The notes below the pieces were generated by a model that ran no database searches, was not told where the DNA came from, and saw only the letters and a list, made by a program, of their open reading frames with translations. A stretch of DNA of 64,000 nt, taken from contig NZ_CP045996.1 in the NCBI RefSeq assembly GCF_016899425.1, positions 1 to 64,000 of the forward strand, written 5' to 3'. The position numbers were made by a program, and so were the translations under genes. This stretch comes from Burkholderia sp. MS389 (lineage in GTDB: Bacteria; Pseudomonadota; Gammaproteobacteria; Burkholderiales; Burkholderiaceae). Of this stretch, positions 34,301 through 43,300 are shown piece by piece. Numbering within the stretch: the first letter of the stretch is position 1; each line of letters opens with the position of its first letter.

Positions 34301-37300
34301 CGACGCGCTCGCCGGCGCGGACGCCGCGCGCGTGCAGCGCGCCCGCAACCTGCTCCACCCGGGCCCGCAGCGCCGCGTAACTGAGCGTCTCGTGCGCGGT
34401 GGCGACCGCCGGCGCGGCGTTGCCGTCCGTCAGCGTGCCCGACAGCAGCGACACGAGGTCGGACGCCGCCCACGACGACACGTCGGCCACCCCGGACGCC
34501 GCCTGCCAGGCCTGCCGCTGTGCGGCCGACAGCACGCCCGCGTCGCCGAGCGGCGCATCGTCCGGCAGCGTCAGCAGCAGGTCCAGCGCGGCCTGGAACT
34601 GTTCGATCACCTCGTCGGCCTCGCCACGCTCCAGCGCGCCGTCGCGCGTCAGCAGCACGCCGCCGTAGCCCGCTCCGTCGCGATGCAGGTTCATCGTCAG
34701 GTCGTATTCGGTTTCCGTTTCCGGCGTGTCCTCGAACGCGACGTCCAGCCCGCCGATCCGCACATGGCGGACCGGCGCCTCCTGCATCGAGAACACCACC
34801 TGGAACAGCGGCGTCAGCGACGTGTCGCGCGGGCCCGCGAAGCGCTCGACCAGCTTTTCGAACGGATAGTCCTGGTGCGCGTGCGCGGCCATCACGCAGT
34901 CGCGCACCCGTTCGATCCACGCCCGCGCGCGGCTGGCTGCCGGGAACGCCACGCGCAGCGCGAGCAGGTTGACGAAAAAGCCGACGAGCCCTTCGGTGCG
35001 GCTCGACGCGCGGTTGGCGACCGGCGAGCCGACCACCAGGTCGCGCTGTCCGGTGCGCCGCGACAGCATCAGCAGGAACGCGGACAGGAACACGACGTAC
35101 GGCGTCGTCCGCAAGCGCCGCGCCAGCGCGTCGACCTGCCGCGCACGCTCGGCATCCACCGCGACGCGGCCGCTGCGCGCGAGACGCCCCGCCGTGCGTG
35201 CGCGGCGTCGATCGGCGCCGAGGTCGAGCACCGGCGCGCCGTCCAGGTGCGCCCAGAACGCCTCGTGCGCCGCGTAGTGCCCGGCGGCGAACCGCGTCGC
35301 CTGCTCCTCGCTGTAGTCCGCGTAATCCCACGCGGGCGGTTCGGTATCCGGCGTGCCGCCCTGGCTCGCCGCACCGTACAGCGACGCGAGATCCTGCGCG
35401 ATCAGCCCGAACGACCAGCCGTCGACGACGATGTGATGGAACGACATCAGCAGGCACGCGCGGCGCGGCCCGAGTTCGAGCAGCCGTGCGCGAAACAGCG
35501 GCGGCCGCGCGAGATCGAACGGCTCCGCCCGCAGCGCGTCGCGATGCTGCGCGATGAACGCGCGCAGTGCGTCGTCCGTGCCGCCTGCGTACGCATGGAT
35601 CGACAGCGCGACCGTCGCGTCGGCATGCACGTGCTGCTCGCCGTCGCCGTCCGGTCCTTCGTGGAACGACGTGCGCAGCGCCGGATGGCGCGCGACCAGC
35701 CCCGCGAGCGCCGCGTGCAGCGCGGCGCGGTCGAGCTCGCCGTGCAGGTGCAGGCATTGCGGCAGGTGGAAGACCGAACCGCCCATGCCGAGCCGTTCGA
35801 GCGTCCATAGCCGGCGCTGCTGGAACGACATCGGCGCGCGGCGCGGCCCGGCGCCCGGCAGGCCGTCCGGCGTCGTTGCCGCCTGCAGGGCAGGCGGCGT
35901 CGGTTCGGACTGCAAGCGAATCGCGCGGGCCAGCCCGTCGATCGTCGGCGCACCGAAGAACGCGTCGAGCGTCAGCTCCGCATTCAGCCGCTCGTGAATT
36001 CGCGTGAGCACGCGCCCGGCCAGCAGCGAATCGCCGCCCAGCTCGAAGAAATCGTCGGTCGGCGCGATCCGCTCGTGGCCGAGGCACTCGGTCCAGATAC
36101 GCGTCAATGCATGCCGCACGTCGTCGGTCTCGGCCGAAGCAGCGGGCGCGGTGTCGACCGCGGCCGGCGCGGCCACCGCTGCAATCGACGGCGACAACGC
36201 GTCCGGCTGCACGCGCTCGATGTGCCGTGCCGGCAGCCAGTGACGCGTCCGCTCGAACGGATAGCCCGGCAACGGCAGGCGCTTGCGGCGCTCGCCCGCG
36301 TAGGCGTCGCGCCGTGTCAGCCGCGCGCCCTTCGCCCATAGCCGCCCGTAGCCGGCGAGCAGCGTGGCCATCGTGCGCGGCGTGCGCTCCGTGAAGCTCG
36401 CCAGCACCGCGTCGGCCGGCGCGCAGCGATGCGCGCGCACCAGCGCCGCCAGCACGTCGCGCGGGCCGATCTCGACCCACAGCGCATCACCCAGTGCCGC
36501 CAGTGCTCGCACGCCTGCCGAGAAGCGCACCGTGCCGAGTACGTGCGTGGCCCAGTACGCCGGATCGGTGGCGCGCGGCGCGTCCAGCAGCGCGCCGTCG
36601 AGGTTGGAGATCAACGGGATGCGCGGCGCATGCAGCGTCATCGTCGCGGCATGCGCGTGCACGCGCGCCGCCGCGTCCGTCATCATCGGCGAGTGGAACG
36701 CGTGCGACGACGCGAGCCGCGCATGCGCGACACCCGCGTCGCGCAGGTGCGCCGCGAACGCGTCGACCGCATCCACCGGGCCGGACACCACGCATTGCAA
36801 CGGCCCATTGACCGCCGCGATGGCGAGCGTCGGCGGCAATTGCGCGGCCAGCTCGTCCTCCGCGATCGATATCGACAGCATCGCGCCGGCCGGCTGCGCC
36901 TGCATCGCCGCCGCGCGCGCCGCCACGAAGCCGACCGCATCGTCGAGCGAGAACACGCCCGCGCAGCACGCGGCGACCAATTCGCCGAGGCTGTGGCCGA
37001 TCAGGTAATCCGGCGTCACGCCCAGCGCTGCCCACGCCTGATACAGCGCGTACTCGTACGCGAACAGCAGCGGCTGCACCAGCGCGGTGTCGGTGGTGTT
37101 CGCGTCGCCCAGCAGGTAAGGTTCGAGCGCGAGCCCGGCCGTGCTCGCGAACCGCCCGCACACCTGGTCGAGCGCCGCGCGGAACACCGGATTCTCGCGA
37201 TGCAGGTCGCGCGCCATCCCCGCGGCCTGCGCGCCCTGCCCGGTGAACAGGAAGATCACCGGACGCGCGGACGGCGCGTCGTCGGCGACCGGCGACACGC

Positions 37301-40300
37301 CAGCCGCCAGCGCGTCGAGCGCCGTATCGCGCGACTCGGCGACCACGAACGCGCGGCACGCATGGTCCTGCCGGGCGGCCTGCAGCGTGTACGCGACGTC
37401 GGCCAGCGCCCATTCGGGGTGGCGGCGCAGCGCGGCGGCGAGGCCGTCCGCCGCGCGCCGCAGCCCGTCAGGCGTGGCGGCCGACAGCCGCAGGCAATGC
37501 ACGGCGGCGGCCGTCGGCGCGTCCGCCTCCGGCGGCGCGGCTTCCAGGATCACATGCGCATTGGTCCCGCCGATGCCGAACGAACTGACGGCCGCGCGGC
37601 GCGGCGCGCCGCCGTCCGGCCAGTCGGTCGCTTGCGCGGTGATGCGGAAGGCCGCGTCGTCGAGTTCGAGCAGCGGATTGGGCGTGTCGAAGTGCAGCGT
37701 GCCCGGCACCTTGCCGCGCTCGAGCGCGAGCGCCGCCTTGATCACGCCCGCGAGCCCCGCCGCGCTGTCCAGGTGCCCGACGCTCGTCTTGACCGCGCCG
37801 AGCAGGCGCGGCGCACGTGCCGGATGCTGGCCGTAGGTCGCCTTCAGCGCGGCCATTTCGATCGGGTCGCCGAGCAGCGTGCCGGTGCCGTGCGTCTCGA
37901 CATAGCCGACCGACGCGGCGTCCACGCCCGCGTCCGCCAGCGCGGCGCGAATCACCCGTGCCTGGCCGGCAGGGCTCGGCGCGGTGTAGCCGGCCTTGTC
38001 GTGACCGTCGTTGTTGATCGCGGAGCCCTTGACGATCGCATACACGTGATCGCCGTCGCGGCGCGCGAGATCGAGCCGCTTGAGCACGACCGCACCCGCG
38101 CCGCTGCCCTCCACGGTGCCGCTCGCGGCCGCGTCGAACGCGCGGCAATAGCCGTCCGCGGAAAAGATCCCGCCGGTACGGTGCAGATAGCCCGGCACGC
38201 CGTCGACGCCGATCGACGCCGCGCCCGCGAGCGCGAGTTCGCAGTCGCCCTGCGCGACTGCGCGCGCGGCCATGTGCAGCGCGACCAGCGACGTCGAGCA
38301 CGCGGTGTTCAGCGTGACCGCGGGGCCGGTGAGATTCAGCCGGTAGGCGATCTGCGTCGCGGCCTGGTTCAGCACGTTGATCTGGTACAGCCCGAGCGCG
38401 TCGACCGCGTCACGGTTGCCGAGCACGTGGTTCGCGAGGTACTGGCTCGCGCCGACGCCGACGTAGACGCCCACGTCGCGCGCGGGCCCGGGCCCGGCGT
38501 AACCGGCGTCCTCGAGCGCGCGATAGCTTTCCTCCATCAGCTTGCGCTGCTGCGGATCCATGATCTCGGCTTCGCGCGGCGTATAGCCGAAGAACGCGGC
38601 GTCGAAACAGTCCGGATCGCGAATCAACCCGCGCGCGGCGACGAAGCGCGGATTGCCGAGCAGCTCGTCCGGCACGCCGAGCGCGCGCAGCCGCGCGTCG
38701 TCGAGCCGGGTGATGCCGTCCTCGCCCGCGAGCAACATGCGCCAGAACTGCTCGACGTCGTCCGCGCCCGAGACGGTCGCGCTCATCCCGATGATCGCGA
38801 CGTCGCGGCTGTCGACCTGCGACGCGCGTGCGGCCTCGGCCGTGCCGCCGGCATCGGCCGCCGGCTCGCCGGACGCGGACAGCCAGCCGGCCAGCGTGCG
38901 AATCGTCGTATAGCGGAACAGGTGATCGATGTCGACGTCGCGGCCGAATTCGCTGCGCAGCCGCGCCTGGCACTGGATCAGCGCGAGCGAGTGGCCGCCG
39001 GCGTCGAAGAAGTTGGTGTCCGGATCGATCTCGGCGAGGCCGAGCACGTCGCGCCAGATCGCGGCGACCGCCGCTTGAGCATCGCCGGGCGCGCGGCGCG
39101 CGGCGTTGGCGGGGACGGCGCGATCGGCGACGCTCGCCGCATCGAGCGGCCAGTCGGCCAGCCTGAGGCGATCGATCTTGCCGCTGCCGGTCATCGGCAT
39201 CGCGTCGAGCACGACGATCCGGTCGGGCACCATGTACGGCGGCAGCGCCTGTTGCGCATGCGCCTTCAGCGCGCCGTCCGGCAGCGTGCCCGCCGCCTGC
39301 ACGAACGCACAGAGCACGGCGCCCGCGCTACCCGAACGCGCCAGCACCGCGACCTTGGCGACGCCCGGATGGCGGCCCAGCACCGATTCGACTTCGCCCG
39401 TCTCGATGCGGAAGCCGCGCACCTTGACCTGCTGGTCGTCGCGGCCCACGAATTCGATGTCGCCGTGCCGATCGAAGCGGGCCAGGTCGCCGGTACGATA
39501 CAGCACGCGATCCGCGTCGCCCGTCGCATACGGGTTCGGCACGAAACGCTCCGCGCTCAGTTCGGGCCGGTTCAGGTAGCCCGACGCCAGCGCGCGCCCG
39601 GAGAGGTACAGTTCGCCCGTCACGCCGATCGGCAGCCGTGCGAGCTCGGGCGACAGGATATGCGTGCCGACGTCGCCCACCGCGCGACCGATCAGCACCG
39701 GGCCGCTCGCGCAACGCCACACGGTTGCGTAGATGCTGGCCTCGGTCGGGCCGTATGCGTTGAAGAGCGGCGCGTGCGGCAGCACGCGCGCCGCCAGCTC
39801 GACGGTCGCGGGCAGCAGCGGCTCGCCGGCGGCGAACACCGCGCGCAGCGGGCTCGCCGCGCCGGCGTCGAGCGATTGCAGGAACAGGTGCAGCATCGAC
39901 GGCACGAAGTTGACCACCGTCACGCGATGCTGCTCGATCGCGCGCTGCAGGTAGCGCGGATCGTACTGGCCGTCCGGCCGCGCGATCACGATCGCGGCGC
40001 CCTTCATCAACGGCCACAGCATTTCGGTGAGCGACACGTCGAACGATTGCGCGGTCTTCCACAGCACGCGGTCGCCCGCGGCGAGCGGATAGGTGTCGGC
40101 AAGCGCATCGAACAACGCGAGGATGCCTTCCTGGCGGCACAGCACGCCCTTCGGCGTGCCGGTCGAGCCGGACGTATAGAGGATGTAGGCGGGCTCGCCG
40201 GGGCTGACGCGCGGCGCGGCGGCCAAGGTGGCGTGGCTCGCTTGCGCCAGCGCCGCCAGCTCGACGAAACGCACGCCGCAGGCACGCAGGCAGGCGGGCG

Positions 40301-43300
40301 CGGCGGCATCGCCGACGATCGCCGCCGGGCGCGCGTCGTCCACCATGAAGCGATGGCGCGCTTCCGGCAACGCGGGATCGAGCGGCAGATACACGGCGCC
40401 GATCCGGAACAGCGCGAGCACCGTCTGCAGCGTCGCCGCCGAGCGGCCCGCGCAGACCGCCACGACGTCGCCCTGCCGCACGCCCAGCGCGGCGAGCGCC
40501 GCCGCGCGCCGGTCGCACTGCTCGAGCAGCGCCGCATAGGTCGTCTCGCCCGCGTCGTCGATCAGCGCGACGGCGTCCGGCGCGGCGGCCGCGCACGCGG
40601 CGAGACGCTCGCCGACGCTCGCGCCGACCGGCAGCCGCGGCTTCGGCGTCGCCCACTCGTCGAGCCGCGCGAGCGTGGCCGGCGGCAGCCACGTCGCCGC
40701 GGGCGCACCGGCGAGCCGCCGCAGCGCCTCGTGCTCGGCGTGCACGATGTCTTGCGCGTCGGCACGCCGCAGGCTGTCGGCCCGATAGCCGACGATGCAG
40801 CGCAGCCGCTGGTCGCTCGCGGAAACGGAGAAATCGACCTGCACCGGAAAACTGTTGACCGCGTGGCCGTCGCGGCCCGCCAGCATCCGCACGTCCGCGT
40901 CGTCCAGCTCGCGCAGCACGTGGAAGCTCGTGAAATTGAACAGCACCTCGCCGAGTTCGATTCCGCCGCTGTCCTGCCGGATCTGCTGCGACGGATAAAA
41001 ACGATGCCGGAAAATGCCCGACTCGATCTCGAATACCTGCCGCACCTGCGCGACCGGCGATGCGGCGCCGTCGAGCGCCGCGCGCACCGGCACCGAATTC
41101 AGGAACAGCCCGACCGCACGCTCCGCATCCTCGGTCTCGGGCCGCACGTGCGTCACCATCGACGTCAGCACGTCGCGCCGCCCGCTCAGCGCCTGCAGCG
41201 CGCGCAGATGGGCGGCGAGCAGCACGCTCTTGAGCGGCACGTTCGCGTCGCGCGCGAGCGCACGCAGCGCCGCCTCCAGTTCGGCGGGGATCTCGACCTC
41301 CAGATAATCCACGCGCTCGTCTGCCGCGTCGGCCGTCAGAGGCGCGCGGCGCAGCGACAGCGCCTGTGCGCCGTCGAGCTGGCCGCGCCAGAAATCGCGC
41401 TGGGCCGGATCGGCGAGCGCGGCTTGTTCGCGCTCGATGAAATCGCGGTAACCGGCCTGCACCGGCTCGTCGTTCTGCCCGTCTTGCGCGCCCGCCAGGC
41501 CCGCCGTGTAGAGCCGGATGAATTCGGCGGTCAGCGCGGCCTCGCTCCAGCCGTCGAGTATCGCGTGATGGAAGCTCCATACCAGCTTGAAGCGCTGCGC
41601 CGCCAGCCTGAACACGAAGCAACGGAATAGCGGCGCGGCGGCGACGTCGAACGCGGCGAACCGCTCGCCGTCCATGAACGCGGCGATCCGGGCGGCCTGC
41701 GCCGCCGCATCGAGCGCAGTCAGGTCGGTGACCGCCAGCGGAATGCGCGCCGCGTCGAACACGAGCTGCAGCGGCACGCTGAACCCTTCCATCCGCAGCG
41801 CGGTGCGCAGCGCCGGATGACGCGCCGACAGCCGGTCGAGCGCATGCGCGACGCAGGCTTCGTCGCATGCATACGCGACCTCGTAGCCGATCACGTCGTG
41901 GTACAGGCTCGAGCGCTCGTGCCGCAGGCTGTGATAGAGCATCCCCAGTTGCAGGCGGCTGAGCGGATACGCGTCGACGACGCCGGCCGGCAGCCGCGCG
42001 CGGTCCGCGTCGTTCGTCAGCGGCGCCCGCCGTGCGGCGGCCTCGGCCGGCGCGCCCGCGCCAACATCCGCATCCGCACCCGCGCCGGCCCCGCGCTGCC
42101 GCTCGATGTGCTCGCCCAGCGTACGCACGCTCTGGTGGGCGAACAGGTCCTGGATCTCGAATTCGAGCCCGTGGCGCTGCGCCTGCGCCTTCAGCCGGAT
42201 CGCCAGCAGCGAATCGCCGCCGAGATCGAAGAAACCGTCGTCGAGGCCGAACCCGCTGCGGCCCAGCACGTCTTCCCACAACGCGCGCAGGATGCGTTGC
42301 GTGTCGGTCAGCGTCTCGGGCGCCGTTTCCGCGGCCGCCTGCGCCGGCGCGAGCCGCGCGAGCGCGGCCCGGTCCACCTTGCCGTTCGCCGTCAGCGGAA
42401 TGTGCGGCACCGCGTGGAAACGCGCCGGCACCAGATGATCCGGCAGCGATGCCCGCAACTGCGCGCGCAGGCCGGCTTCGTCCGGTACGTCCGCGCCCGT
42501 GCCCGTGCCCGGACTGGCGGTCCAGTACGCGACGAGCTGCTTGTCGCCCTGCGGCGTCGCGTCGACCGTCACGACGGCGGCCTGCACGCCACGGCATGCC
42601 ACCAGCGCCGCCTCGATTTCCGCGGGCTCGATCCGGTAGCCGCGCAGCTTCACCTGGCGGTCGCGCCGGCCGAGGTAATGCAACGCGCCGTCATGCGCCC
42701 AGTAGCCGACGTCGCCGCTGCGGTACATGCGGGCGCCCGGCTCGCCGCCGTAAGGATCGGGCACGAACGCGGCCGCGGTCAGGTCCGGCCGGTTCGCGTA
42801 GCCGTGCGCGACGCCGAGCCCTGCGATGTAGATGTCGCCCGCCGCGCCGGGAGGCAGCGGATTCAGCGCGTCGTCGAGCACGTACACCGACGTGCCCTGG
42901 ATCGGCATGCCGATCGGCACCGTGCGCCCCGCCGCCGGCGCGTCGCGCACCGGGTACGCTGTCGCGAACGTCGTGGTCTCGGTCGGCCCGTAGCCGTTGA
43001 CGACCTGCCCGCGTTCGAGCAGCGCGCGGGCGCGCTCCACATGCGGCAGCGACAGCACGTCGCCGCCGCAGACGAGGTAGCGCAGCCGCCGCAGCGCGTC
43101 CGACGCGTGATCGACCATCGCCGCGAACAGACCGCTCGTCAGCCACAGCATCGTCACGCGCGCGTCGACCAGCAACGGCCCGAGCTGGTCCAGCGACGCG
43201 TCGCGTCCGGCCGGCACCACGAGCGACGCACCGTTCAGCAGCGCGGTCCAGATTTCGAAGGTCGACGCGTCGAACGCGGTCGGCGCGAACTGCAGGAACA

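Noticed and set aside
33459..41630. Long plus-strand frames opposite the NRPS-PKS gene
   Set aside because: Low-complexity Arg/Ala/Gly translations with no motifs, antisense to clear catalytic domains.
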